From Sphingobacterium micropteri (GTDB taxonomy: Bacteria; Bacteroidota; Bacteroidia; Sphingobacteriales; Sphingobacteriaceae), in NCBI RefSeq assembly GCF_014692515.1, contig NZ_JACOIK010000012.1, forward strand, positions 102,619-166,618: DNA of 64,000 bases, written 5' to 3'. Below are positions 16,997 to 25,583 of this stretch, in pieces. The first letter of the stretch is position 1; each line of letters starts with the position of its first letter. Below the pieces are notes generated by a model, which did no database searches, was not told the DNA's origin, and saw nothing but the letters and a program-made list of their open reading frames with translations. The translations under genes and the position numbers were made by a program.

Positions 16997-17992
16997 ATGA
17001 GTAATCGAGTGAGAAAAATAACACGAGTAGGCGTTTTTACATCAGGGGGGGATGCCCCGGGAATGAACGCTGCTATCCGTGCTGTTGTGAGAACAGCACT
17101 GCATAATGACAAGAAAGTTACCGGTATTTATCATGGTTATCAAGGCATGATTGATAATACGATGTTTGATATGGAAAGTAAATCGGTTAGTTCCATTATA
17201 CAAAAAGGAGGTACCGTCTTAAAAACTGCCCGGTGTATGGAATTTAAAACAGCGGAGGGACGCGCAAAGGCATATGAAAACGTTCGTGCAGCCGGTATCG
17301 ATGCATTGGTTGCTATCGGCGGTGACGGTACATTTACAGGTGCAGAAATATTTTCGCGTGAATTTGATATTCCGGTAATGTGTATTCCAGGGACTATTGA
17401 TAATGACTTAAACGGTACTGACCTCACGATTGGATATGATACCGCAAATAATACCGTTATCGAAGCGATTGATAAAATCCGTGATACGGCTGCTTCCCAC
17501 AACCGCTTGTTTTTTATCGAAGTTATGGGTCGTGATTCCGGATGTATTGCGCTCAATGCTGGTATTGCGGGTGGTGCTGAGGCTATCCTCCTCCCCGAAA
17601 AGGATACCGCAATTGATGAACTTATCGAGATGCTGGCCCATGCCGCCGACAGAAATAAATCGTCCATGATTGTTATCGTCGCAGAAGGTGATAAAAACGG
17701 TGGCGCAAATAACGTCGCTAAACGTGTCCATGAAAAATTTGGTTATTATGACACAAAAGTTAGTATACTAGGTCATCTGCAACGGGGCGGAGCTCCAAGT
17801 AGTGCAGACAGGGTATTAGCAACGCGTATGGGGTATGCAGCGGTCAACGAACTTTTAAAAGGCAATACAAGGGCTACGATCGGGATTCGTGGATCAGAAA
17901 TGGTTACAACCCCTTTAGAAGAAGCGCTAAGTAAAAAAGAATTAAAGCTTAACGAAGACCTTGTAGAAATTGCAAAAATAATGGCCTTATAA
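16997..17992 (+). CDS. pfkA: ATP-dependent 6-phosphofructokinase
   Basis: A 331-residue glycolytic enzyme phosphorylating fructose 6-phosphate. Group A PFK motifs are present: GVFTSGGDAPGMNAAIR (ATP loop, about 12-28), GGDGTFTGA, the catalytic PGTIDNDL (with the Asp base and the ATP-type Gly context), and the sugar-phosphate site EVMGRDSGCIAL. The length is near the 320 typical of bacterial PfkA. It heads an operon with a BadF-like protein and gapA and is divergent from a Nudix-type regulator, with a probable operator at its promoter. Confidence 0.96.
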   Translation: MSNRVRKITRVGVFTSGGDAPGMNAAIRAVVRTALHNDKKVTGIYHGYQGMIDNTMFDMESKSVSSIIQKGGTVLKTARCMEFKTAEGRAKAYENVRAAGIDALVAIGGDGTFTGAEIFSREFDIPVMCIPGTIDNDLNGTDLTIGYDTANNTVIEAIDKIRDTAASHNRLFFIEVMGRDSGCIALNAGIAGGAEAILLPEKDTAIDELIEMLAHAADRNKSSMIVIVAEGDKNGGANNVAKRVHEKFGYYDTKVSILGHLQRGGAPSSADRVLATRMGYAAVNELLKGNTRATIGIRGSEMVTTPLEEALSKKELKLNEDLVEIAKIMAL

Positions 17993-18106
17993 AAAATCAT
18001 TTTTTTATTTATTGATGTTTTATTAGTTTTAAGGCATCAATGAACCATTTCAGGTTTTTGGCTTTTTAAGCGAGCTTTAGCACGTTTATCTTTAGATATT
18101 TTATAA

Positions 18107-18955
18107 ATGATTGTAGTTGTTTTTAGCGGGTCGAGATATGCAGATTGGCGGATTGCGGATAAAAAACGTGTACTCCACGGTTTCCGTACGCCGGGTATCA
18201 ACTCCTATATACAAGATGAGCGGTATATTACACAGCTCCTGAACAAAAGCAATCATTTAATAAACAATGCCGAAAAGATTCGTAAAATTTTCTTTTTCGG
18301 TGCGGGTGTATCCTCGCCTGAACGCCAGCAAAAAATAGAACAGACATTTGCACAATTTTTTAAAAATGCCAAAGTAAAAGCGGGGCATGATATGGAAGCC
18401 TCGGCGAAATCAACTTTTGGGGACGAAAAAGGTATTGTTGGCATTATTGGTAGCGGTTCGAATGCGGCATATTATAATGGTAGAAAAGTTATGCCTAATA
18501 ATTACGGCATGGGCTATATCTTAGCCGATGAGGGTTCAACAAATTGGTTAGGCAGGCAATTGTTGAAAGATTTTTTAACCGAAACAATGCCGAGTAGTAT
18601 CCGTGAAAAATTACTACACAAATACAACCTAGACCGACGTTCAATTTTGGAACGTGTATATTATAATCCTAATCCGAATTTGTTTTTAACAAGTTTTGCC
18701 GATTTCATTTATGAACATCGTGATGAACCTTATTTTACACAACAAATAAAAAAAGGATTAGATATATATATTAAAACATATTTAATTCCTTTGTCAGAAA
18801 GTTATCCGGATAATCAGTTTAATTTCACCGGATCAGTAGCCAACAATTACGCCGATTGGTTACGTGAATTGGGCGCGGAACATGGATTACATATTGGCTC
18901 TATTATCAAAGAGCCTGTTCAAAACTTAATAAAGTATTACATTAATAAAAACTAA
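18107..18955 (+). CDS. BadF/BadG-type (N-acetylglucosamine kinase-like) ATPase, degenerate phosphate loop
   Basis: A 282-residue member of the ASKHA kinase fold. Adenosine/sugar motifs GIIGSGSNAAYYNG (112-125) and GYILADEGSTNWLG (136-149) match the BadF/GlcNAc-kinase family, and FTGSVANNYADW follows. The N-terminal phosphate-1 motif, normally D-S-G-S-T-K-T-D-W, reads FSGSRYADW (6-14), losing the metal-binding Asp and the Lys. Kinase activity is therefore doubtful and a sensory or accessory role is possible. It lies 114 bases after pfkA and 8 before gapA, in a glycolytic operon. Its real substrate is unknown. Confidence 0.75.
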   Translation: MIVVVFSGSRYADWRIADKKRVLHGFRTPGINSYIQDERYITQLLNKSNHLINNAEKIRKIFFFGAGVSSPERQQKIEQTFAQFFKNAKVKAGHDMEASAKSTFGDEKGIVGIIGSGSNAAYYNGRKVMPNNYGMGYILADEGSTNWLGRQLLKDFLTETMPSSIREKLLHKYNLDRRSILERVYYNPNPNLFLTSFADFIYEHRDEPYFTQQIKKGLDIYIKTYLIPLSESYPDNQFNFTGSVANNYADWLRELGAEHGLHIGSIIKEPVQNLIKYYINKN

Positions 18956-18963
18956 TAGAGAAA

Positions 18964-19959
18964 ATGAAAATTGGAATTAACGGATTCGGTCGGATTGGCC
19001 GTTTAGCTTTTAGAGCAGCTATTAATCGCAGTGATATTGAAGTTGTTGGTATTAACGATTTGGTAGAACCTGATTATTTGGCATATATGCTAAAATATGA
19101 CTCTACACATGGAAAATTCGATGGTACGGTAGAAGTTAAAGACGGACATTTAGTTGTCAACGGAAAAACAATCCGCGTAACAGCTGAAAAAGATCCTGCT
19201 AACTTAAAATGGGATGAAGTAGGTGCCGAAGTGATTATCGAATCGACAGGTTTCTTCTTAACGCAAGAAACAGCACAAAAGCATATTGATGCAGGTGCAA
19301 AAAAAGTCGTAATGTCTGCGCCGGCAAAAGATGATACACCAACCTTTGTAATGGGTGTAAACCACAAAGAATTAAAAGCAGAATACACAATTGTATCAAA
19401 CGCTTCTTGTACAACAAACTGTTTAGCACCTCTTGCAAAAGTATTGAACGATAACTTCGGTATCTTGGAAGGCTTAATGACAACAGTACATGCGGTAACT
19501 GCTACACAAAAAACAGTTGATGGTCCGTCTGTAAAAGACTGGAGAGGTGGTCGTGGTGCTTATCAAAACATTATTCCTTCTTCTACTGGTGCCGCAAAAG
19601 CAGTTGGATTGGTTCTTCCGGAATTGAAAGGCAAATTAACAGGTATGTCGATGCGTGTTCCTACAGCAGACGTTTCTGTAGTTGATTTAACAGTTCGCCT
19701 AGAAAAAGGTGCTTCTTATGAAGAAATTAAAAAAGTAATGAGAGAAGCTTCGGAAGGTGAACTAAAAGGTATCTTGGGTTATACGGAAGATGAGGTCGTT
19801 TCTTCTGACTTTATTGGTGATACACGCACATCGATTTTCGATGCGAAAGCTGGGATCTCATTGAATGACAACTTTGTAAAAGTTGTTTCATGGTATGACA
19901 ACGAATGGGGCTATTCCAACAAAATTATCGATTTGGCACAAGAGATTGGTAAATTGTAA
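18964..19959 (+). CDS. gapA: Glyceraldehyde-3-phosphate dehydrogenase, type I
   Basis: A 331-residue NAD-dependent glycolytic enzyme. The Rossmann motif is INGFGRIGRLAFRAA (about 4-18), the catalytic cysteine lies in SNASCTTNCLAPLAK, and SWYDNEWGYSNKI is the C-terminal signature. An acidic-to-Asn residue near the second strand (VGINDL) fits NAD use. It is the third gene of the pfkA operon and is followed at once by an intrinsic terminator. Codon use is strongly biased, as expected for a highly expressed gene. Confidence 0.97.
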   Translation: MKIGINGFGRIGRLAFRAAINRSDIEVVGINDLVEPDYLAYMLKYDSTHGKFDGTVEVKDGHLVVNGKTIRVTAEKDPANLKWDEVGAEVIIESTGFFLTQETAQKHIDAGAKKVVMSAPAKDDTPTFVMGVNHKELKAEYTIVSNASCTTNCLAPLAKVLNDNFGILEGLMTTVHAVTATQKTVDGPSVKDWRGGRGAYQNIIPSSTGAAKAVGLVLPELKGKLTGMSMRVPTADVSVVDLTVRLEKGASYEEIKKVMREASEGELKGILGYTEDEVVSSDFIGDTRTSIFDAKAGISLNDNFVKVVSWYDNEWGYSNKIIDLAQEIGKL

Positions 19960-19964
19960 TTATA

Positions 19965-19996
19965 AAAAAGGGCTCACAATTGCGAGCCCCTTTTTG
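19965..19996. terminator. Bidirectional intrinsic terminator after gapA
   Basis: AAAAAGGGCTC and GAGCCCC-TTTTT form a stem with an 8-nt loop between the convergent gapA and mnmA stops, with A/T runs on both sides. Confidence 0.88.
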
Positions 19997-20000
19997 TATT

Positions 20001-21092
20001 CTATTTCATCAGAAAACCGCCACCGAGTAAATCACTACCTTCATAGAAAACAGCAGACTGTCCGGGTGCTATGCCTTTGACACGATGTGTAAAATCTACT
20101 TGCATCACATTTCCTTGCTGCGTTATTGTAGATTGTGCGCCTGCGTCTTTATAGCGTATTTTTGTAATGGCTTCCATTGGTTCTTCTATCGAAGCATATT
20201 TAATCAAGTTGATATCGCGTACAAAAGCTTGTGATTTCTCCAATTCATGCTCCTCTCCTAACACTACGGTATTACTTTCTGGCAATATCTCAATGACAAA
20301 CATCGGTTTACCCAACGCAATACCTAATCCTTTACGTTGGCCGATGGTAAAATAAGGATAGCCAATGTGTTGGCCGACTACCGTTCCGTCAGACAACACA
20401 AAATTTCCCGGTCCGATTTCATCATCGAGTGTAGGCCGTTTATGGCGTAAAAAAGCACGATAGTCGTTGTCTGGAACGAAACAGATTTCATAGCTTTCCG
20501 ATTTTTGAGCAAGCTCTTCCTGTCCCATTTCCAACGCCATCTGCCGGATTTCCTTTTTCGTAAAATTGCCTAACGGAAACTGTGTCCGGGCAAGGTTTTC
20601 CTGCGATACTCCCCAAAGCACATAGGATTGATCTTTATTTTCGTCTCTTCCCTTCGATATAACATACCTTCCATTATCGTGTAAACGGATGTTCGCATAA
20701 TGCCCGGTCGCAATAAATTCGCAATCCAGCTTATCTGCCCGCTTCATCAATGCTGACCATTTGATATGGGTATTACAAAGTACGCAAGGATTAGGTGTCC
20801 TTCCTGCAATATATTCATCGACAAAATTATCAATAACAAAATCACCGAATTCATCCCGTATATCCAATATATAATGCGGGAAACCATAGCCTACAGCCAA
20901 TGCCCTCGCATCGTTTATACTATCCAGACTACAACATCCTGTTTCTTTAGACGAACCACCAGCGGAGGCATAGTCCCACGTTTTCATCGTGATCCCGATA
21001 ACTTCGTAGCCCTGCTCATGTAACATAATGGCCGCCACGGAACTATCTACTCCACCACTCATCGCGACCAATACCCTGCCTTTTTTACTCAT
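20001..21092 (-). CDS. mnmA: tRNA-specific 2-thiouridylase MnmA
   Basis: A 363-residue enzyme that makes 2-thiouridine at position 34 of tRNAs for Lys, Glu and Gln. The PP-loop SGGVDSSVAA is at residues 13-22. The two catalytic cysteines are in NPCVLCNTHIKW and in SYEICFVPD. GQRKGLGIAL and the C-terminal beta-barrel are typical. Length is normal. It is monocistronic and ends against the gapA terminator. Confidence 0.95.
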   Translation of the reverse strand: MSKKGRVLVAMSGGVDSSVAAIMLHEQGYEVIGITMKTWDYASAGGSSKETGCCSLDSINDARALAVGYGFPHYILDIRDEFGDFVIDNFVDEYIAGRTPNPCVLCNTHIKWSALMKRADKLDCEFIATGHYANIRLHDNGRYVISKGRDENKDQSYVLWGVSQENLARTQFPLGNFTKKEIRQMALEMGQEELAQKSESYEICFVPDNDYRAFLRHKRPTLDDEIGPGNFVLSDGTVVGQHIGYPYFTIGQRKGLGIALGKPMFVIEILPESNTVVLGEEHELEKSQAFVRDINLIKYASIEEPMEAITKIRYKDAGAQSTITQQGNVMQVDFTHRVKGIAPGQSAVFYEGSDLLGGGFLMK

Positions 21093-21235
21093 ATTAATTT
21101 TGTGAGCTGCAAAGATAGGTTATTTGAGACATAGCCGTGTTTATTTCGTGTAATTTTATTTACATAAGAATCAACGACTTGAAAAATACTTAAAAAATAA
21201 TACAGACAAAAGTTTTAGATTTCAAAAAAAGAACA

Positions 21236-21243
21236 TAGATTTG
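21236..21243 (+). promoter_or_regulatory. -7 box TAGATTTG of the tRNA-Phe pair
   Basis: An exact TAnnTTTG match 33 bases before the first tRNA-Phe. No clear -33 TTG was found. Confidence 0.5.
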
Positions 21244-21276
21244 CAACGCAATCAAGGGAAAAATATGGTTGCGGAA

Positions 21277-21352
21277 GGTGCCATAGCTCAGTTGGTAGAG
21301 CAAAGGACTGAAAATCCTTGTGTCGCTGGTTCGAATCCAGCTGGCACCACCA
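21277..21352 (+). tRNA. tRNA-Phe (GAA), CCA encoded
   Basis: The cloverleaf folds fully: acceptor GGTGCCA/TGGCACC, D-stem GCTC/GAGC, anticodon stem AAGGA/TCCTT with loop CTGAAAA (anticodon GAA), T-stem GCTGG/CCAGC with TTCGAAT loop, discriminator A. The next three bases are CCA, so the 3' end is encoded. Confidence 0.97.
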
Positions 21353-21391
21353 CAAAATCTGAAAGTAACAGATTCCAAACAAAAACTTAAC

Positions 21392-21464
21392 GGTGCCATA
21401 GCTCAGTTGGTAGAGCAAAGGACTGAAAATCCTTGTGTCGCTGGTTCGAATCCAGCTGGCACCA
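21392..21464 (+). tRNA. tRNA-Phe (GAA), second copy without encoded CCA
   Basis: The 73-nt body is identical to the first copy, but the discriminator A is followed by CAA, so CCA must be added by the nucleotidyltransferase. The copies are 39 bases apart and probably one transcript, ending in the hairpin that follows. Confidence 0.96.
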
Positions 21465-21466
21465 CA

Positions 21467-21500
21467 AAAAATCCTTTTCGATTCACGGAAAGGATTTTTT
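21467..21500 (+). terminator. Intrinsic terminator after the tRNA-Phe pair
   Basis: Stem AAAAATCCTTT / AAAGGATTTTT with an 11-nt loop and a run of six T. Confidence 0.88.
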
Positions 21501-21599
21501 GTTTATTATTTTTTCACTTTTTAATACTAATCTTATATATTTGTGTCGTTCGCTTAACAGGCGTTCCTAATCAACACCTTTCATCGTGTTAGGTCTTGG

Positions 21600-21711
21600 T
21601 TTATAAAGAAGTGGCGAGAGACTGGCTCCATGACCCACTGGCAACCAGCAAGAGAGAAATTGAAAAGGTGCCAAATCCTGTCCAAAATAATATCGTTTTG
21701 GAACATATAAA
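21600..21711 (+). ncRNA. SAM-I (S-box) riboswitch
   Basis: The conserved core is recognisable: GTGGCGAGAGACTGGCTCC, ATGACCC, GGCAACCAGC and AAGGTGCCAAATCCTG. P1 is TTTATA (21600-21605) with TATAAA (21706-21711), and P4 is CCAAAA/TTTTGG (21682-21701). It lies 213 bases upstream of metY, which fits S-adenosylmethionine feedback on methionine synthesis. No terminator hairpin was found between it and metY, so the switching mechanism is not evident. Confidence 0.92.
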
Positions 21712-21924
21712 TACAGTAAGACAATGGGAACATTTACAGTAAACATCACGGACTATACACGCTTCTATTCAACTACATTTATTTGTTGTTGTACCTACTT
21801 GGCTATGCGAATGTGCTAGTCTCCCTCTACGCTAGATTACCATCCTACAGACGATCAGCCTCCGTATAGCATGGAATGTCTATTTAATTTTCATTATATT
21901 TATTACATTAAAATATTATAAACT

Positions 21925-23232
21925 ATGTCAACAAATAAGAACCTAAAATTCGAAACGTTACAAGTCCACGCCGGACAGGAAGTAGACCCAACCACAGGAT
22001 CTAGAGCATTGCCTATTTATCAAACTACGTCGTATGTGTTTGAAAATGCCGAACACGGTGCTAACCTCTTTGCATTGAAGCAATTTGGTAACATCTATAC
22101 GCGCATCATGAACCCAACAACAGATGCTTTTGAAAAACGTATAGCTGCTTTGGAGGGAGGCGTTGCTGCTGTCGCAGTAGCTTCTGGTATGGCCGCACAG
22201 TTTTTAGCCTTGACAAATATTATCGAAAGCGGTGAAAACTTTGTAACCGGCTCCGATTTATACGGCGGCACCTACAACCAATTTAAGGTATCTTTCAAAC
22301 GATTGGGGATTGAAGCTCGTTTTGCGGAGAATAGCACTGCAGAAAACATGGAGCCTTTAATCGATGAAAATACAAAGGCTCTTTATGTAGAAACCATCGG
22401 TAACCCGAGTTACAACATCCCTGATTTTGAAAAAATTTCAGCTTTGGCGCAAAAATATGATTTACCCTTGATTGTAGACAATACATTTGGAGCGGGGGGC
22501 TATCTATTTAAGCCTTTAGAACATGGTGCACACGTGGTCGTTGAAGCTGCAACGAAATGGATTGGGGGCCATGGCACCAGTATAGGTGGAGTCATTATCG
22601 ATGGTGGTAATTACAATTGGGGCAATGGCAAATTTAAGCAGTTCTCTGAACCATCCGAAGGCTACCATGGATTGGTATTCGCTGATGTTTTTGGTCCAGA
22701 AGGCCCTTTTGGTAATATTCAATTTGCAATACGTGCGCGTGTAGAGGGATTACGTGATTTTGGACCGGCACTTTCGCCATTCAACTCATTTTTGTTAGTA
22801 CAAGGGTTGGAAACACTTTCCTTGCGTGTACAACGCCATGTAGATAACGCTTTAGAGATTGCACAATGGCTGGAAGCTCACCCACAAGTAGAGAAAGTTA
22901 ATTTCCCGGGTTTAAAAAGTGATCCGAACCATTTAGCTGCACAGAAATATTTGAAGAATGGTTATGGTGCTGTATTGTCCTTCACCATAAAAGGAGGAGC
23001 AGATAAGGCAAATGAGTTTATTGATGCATTGGATTTAATTAGCCATCTAGCCAACGTCGGTGATGCTAAAACATTGATTATACATCCGGCAGCAACTACA
23101 CACCAACAGCTTTCGGAAGACGCACAAAGAAGTGCTGGAGTATTCCCTGGGCAATTACGTCTTTCTGTGGGTATCGAACATGTAGATGATATCAAAGCTG
23201 ATCTGCAACAGGCTTTTGATAAGATTAAATAA
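21925..23232 (+). CDS. metY: O-acetylhomoserine sulfhydrylase (aminocarboxypropyltransferase)
   Basis: A 435-residue PLP enzyme making homocysteine from O-acetylhomoserine and sulfide. The family start FETLQVHAGQEVDPTTGSRA and YQTTSYVFENAEHGANLF are present. The PLP lysine is in VEAATKWIGGHG (about residue 209). LSLRVQRHVDNAL and the C-terminal HPAATTHQQL match MetY. The long leader holds a SAM-I riboswitch, tying expression to SAM level. The downstream gene is hom, which supplies the homoserine branch. Confidence 0.95.
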   Translation: MSTNKNLKFETLQVHAGQEVDPTTGSRALPIYQTTSYVFENAEHGANLFALKQFGNIYTRIMNPTTDAFEKRIAALEGGVAAVAVASGMAAQFLALTNIIESGENFVTGSDLYGGTYNQFKVSFKRLGIEARFAENSTAENMEPLIDENTKALYVETIGNPSYNIPDFEKISALAQKYDLPLIVDNTFGAGGYLFKPLEHGAHVVVEAATKWIGGHGTSIGGVIIDGGNYNWGNGKFKQFSEPSEGYHGLVFADVFGPEGPFGNIQFAIRARVEGLRDFGPALSPFNSFLLVQGLETLSLRVQRHVDNALEIAQWLEAHPQVEKVNFPGLKSDPNHLAAQKYLKNGYGAVLSFTIKGGADKANEFIDALDLISHLANVGDAKTLIIHPAATTHQQLSEDAQRSAGVFPGQLRLSVGIEHVDDIKADLQQAFDKIK

Positions 23233-23329
23233 TAAATGGGTATACTTTTTTAGAAAAAGTTAAGGATGGGACAATACTAAACTTGACAAAAAATAATGCT
23301 TTACGAGAATAAACAACAGAATAATAACA

Positions 23330-24514
23330 ATGAGTGAAAGGTTAATCATAGGCATTTTTGGATTTGGTGTGGTTGGACAGGGACTATATGATATTATAAA
23401 AACAAAAAAGCTAAATTTAGAAATCAAGAAGTTCGTTATCAAAAATGCGGATAAGAAGAGAACACTTCCGGCAGCGCTATTTACCACAGATGCTGAGGCT
23501 ATTTTGGGAGATGACGAAATAAATACGGTGGTTGAACTTATCGATGACGCTGATGCAGCTTTTGAAATCACGAAACGTGCGTTGAAATCGGGCAAAAATG
23601 TAGTCTCTGCCAACAAGAAGATGATTGCCTCTCACTTAGAAGAGCTTACACGCATTCAGCAAGAATATGGTACATCTTTATTATATGAAGGTGCGGTGTG
23701 TGGTAGTATTCCGATTATTCGCAATTTGGAAGAATACTACGACAATGAACTACTTCACTCCATAAGCGGTATCTTTAACGGTTCTTCTAATTATATCTTA
23801 TCGAAGATCTTTAATGATAGCCAGAGTTATGATGTGGCGTTAAAACAGGCACAGGATTTAGGATTTGCAGAAACAGATCCCATATTGGATGTGGGCGGAT
23901 TCGATCCTAAATACAAACTGGCTATTGTAGCTTCCCACGCTTACGGGATTTATGTAAATCCCGATGATATCCTCAACATCGGAATTGATAAATTGGACGA
24001 CCGAGATATCCGCTTTGCTAAAGAAAAAAGATTTAAAATTAAACTTTTGCCTTTCGCAAAAGAAATCAACAACAACCAGGTTGTTTTGTATGTATTGCCA
24101 AGATTCATTACGTCAAACAATATCTTGTTCAATGTTGAAAATGAAAACAATGGCGTCTTAGTAAAAGCCGCTTTTGCAGATGAGCAATTTTTCTACGGAA
24201 AAGGTGCTGGTGGACATCCTACCGGATCTGCTGTGCTTTCAGATATTGCGGCATTACGTTATGGCTACCGCTATGAGTATAAAAAGCATTTAGAGGCATC
24301 TCAAATCCAGTATAGCACAAATTATAAGTTAACGGTATATTTCCGTTATGCAGAGGAAGCAACTTTGAATCAGTTACAGTTTGACTCTATAGTAGAGCGT
24401 TTCTATGGACAAGATTTTAAATATGTCATCGGTGAAATCAACCTGCAAGAAATCATTGCAAAAAAAGATATCATCAACCAAAGCGGAAATTTTATTGCGG
24501 AGGTCCTTTTATAG
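23330..24514 (+). CDS. hom: Homoserine dehydrogenase
   Basis: A 394-residue NAD(P)-dependent enzyme reducing aspartate semialdehyde to homoserine. The dinucleotide motif is IGIFGFGVVGQGLYD (about 6-20). SANKKMIASH, the EGAVCGSIPIIRNL catalytic segment, ISGIFNGSSNYIL and GFAETDPILDVGGFDPKYKL are diagnostic. It is slightly shorter than usual, with a short C-terminal region and no clear canonical ACT domain. It sits 97 bases after metY, probably under the same SAM-responsive control. Confidence 0.95.
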   Translation: MSERLIIGIFGFGVVGQGLYDIIKTKKLNLEIKKFVIKNADKKRTLPAALFTTDAEAILGDDEINTVVELIDDADAAFEITKRALKSGKNVVSANKKMIASHLEELTRIQQEYGTSLLYEGAVCGSIPIIRNLEEYYDNELLHSISGIFNGSSNYILSKIFNDSQSYDVALKQAQDLGFAETDPILDVGGFDPKYKLAIVASHAYGIYVNPDDILNIGIDKLDDRDIRFAKEKRFKIKLLPFAKEINNNQVVLYVLPRFITSNNILFNVENENNGVLVKAAFADEQFFYGKGAGGHPTGSAVLSDIAALRYGYRYEYKKHLEASQIQYSTNYKLTVYFRYAEEATLNQLQFDSIVERFYGQDFKYVIGEINLQEIIAKKDIINQSGNFIAEVLL

Positions 24515-24617
24515 GACTTTCCGTAATAAGTTTTCAACATAATCCTTGATAACTACGTAATTTTTTATGTTGTGGTATTATGTCAAAATTCGGTTCGTGA
24601 ATGTAAAATATTTTTTT

Positions 24618-24625
24618 TAGGTTTG
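24618..24625 (+). promoter_or_regulatory. -7 box TAGGTTTG of tRNA-Pro
   Basis: An exact TAnnTTTG match ending 11 bases before the tRNA, giving a leader of only about 5 nt. Confidence 0.5.
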
Positions 24626-24636
24626 CCTTTCGATTT

Positions 24637-24710
24637 CGGGTTGTAGCGTAGCCAGGTATCGCGCCAGCATGGGGTGCTGGAGGTCGTGGGTTCGAATCCC
24701 GCCAACCCGA
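24637..24710 (+). tRNA. tRNA-Pro (GGG)
   Basis: Acceptor CGGGTTG/CAACCCG, anticodon stem CCAGC/GCTGG with loop ATGGGGT (anticodon GGG), T-stem GTGGG/CCCGC with TTCGAAT. The CCA end is not encoded (discriminator A is followed by CAG). Confidence 0.96.
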
Positions 24711-24716
24711 CAGATT

Positions 24717-24745
24717 AAAGTTCGACGATAGTCGGACTTTTTTTG
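24717..24745 (+). terminator. Intrinsic terminator of tRNA-Pro
   Basis: AAAGTTCGAC / GTCGGACTTT pair (one G-U) around a 4-nt loop, followed by a T run. Confidence 0.85.
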
Positions 24746-24902
24746 TTTCGATACCCGAGAAGCCTTGAACTGCATATTCAGCTGTTCCAAGATCGGGTAC
24801 TACCACCATAATGCAGATTTAGTTTTAGGAAGCTACGGCGGCAATTCTTGTCTCCTGTAACCGGGCTTTAAAGTAAAAAATATAGCTCTTTTGCGGAACG
24901 TT

Positions 24903-24957
24903 AAGACCATATCGTCGGAGTTCTTTAACATGTCATCGGGGTTCTCCAACATGTTGC
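24903..24957 (-). repeat. Degenerate 21-base repeat, about two and a half units
   Basis: On the reverse strand two 21-base units of the form (A/G)ACATGTTxxAGAACxCCGA are followed by a partial GATATG unit, encoding the seven-residue pattern xMLxNxDD. The unit length matches the forward repeat at 25410. Confidence 0.5.
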
Positions 24958-25409
24958 CGACCTTCTTTCCCCTGATCAACGGTATCTTTATCATATCGAT
25001 GCACATCATATTTGCTTGGTAAGGTATGATGTTCACTTGGATGGGCTTCATTCTCGCTGTCCAGGATATCATCACCAAAAAGAAGGGGTAACCGAACCGA
25101 ACCTTGGACATCATACGGTGTCGTAACCCCATCTTTTATGTTCTGTAAGGCGTCTTAATCGTATAGTCATATTTGTCGACCACGTACTTGTGCTTCCGTA
25201 TCGCAGACCAAGGCAACATCGAGGCCTGTTTGGTATATAGAGCGACGAAGAATAATCGAAGCGTCGTGCAGATGGTCCGATAGCGTATATTGATACTATT
25301 CGGAAATAGAAATATAGATAAGAGGGTGTGACGGAAGAGGGATTCTATCATTTATCCGACCAACAGAAGTATAAAAATGGTTACTATAGCTTCCATAAAG
25401 GTCGGCAAC

Positions 25410-25472
25410 GGTTCCAAGAAGTACGGCGACAGGTTCAAGAACTACGACGACGGGTTCAAGAACTACGGCAAA
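25410..25472 (+). repeat. Three tandem 21-base repeats
   Basis: Three adjacent units share the core GGTTC(A/C)AAGAA(C/G)TACG and end in GCGAC, ACGAC or GCAAA. In one frame they encode GSKKYGD, RFKNYDD and GFKNYGK. They are preceded by AAGGTCGGCAAC, which also precedes the reverse-strand repeat at 24957. Confidence 0.65.
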
Positions 25473-25583
25473 ATGTGGCGAAATTCATTTTTGTTGCTTA
25501 ATAACCAAAGAGTCCTTATCTTCGTATATAGCAGTGACGTCATATCAAGTCATTCTATTTATTCCGAATAAATCATCACGTTT

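Larger units (their letters stand above)
24746..25583. other. 838-base gene-poor tract with decayed, repeat-bearing open frames
   Basis: No recognisable gene. It begins with a long-range inverted repeat TACCCGA (24752-24758) / TCGGGTA (24793-24799). Short open frames exist on both strands but have odd composition (Met-, Asn- and Asp-rich; a reverse frame with VGNMLENPDDMLKNSDD and a forward frame with VGNGSKKYGDRFKNYDD) and no family resemblance. Both carry a 21-base repeat and lie in opposite orientation about 450 bases apart. It may be a remnant of a genome-dispersed repeat or of a lost gene. Confidence 0.4.

Noticed and set aside
21190..21418. Reverse-strand open frames across the tRNA-Phe genes
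   Set aside because: They are shadows of the duplicated tRNAs, which fold completely.
24534..24809. Reverse-strand open frame across tRNA-Pro
   Set aside because: It overlaps a complete cloverleaf and its terminator; no protein resemblance.
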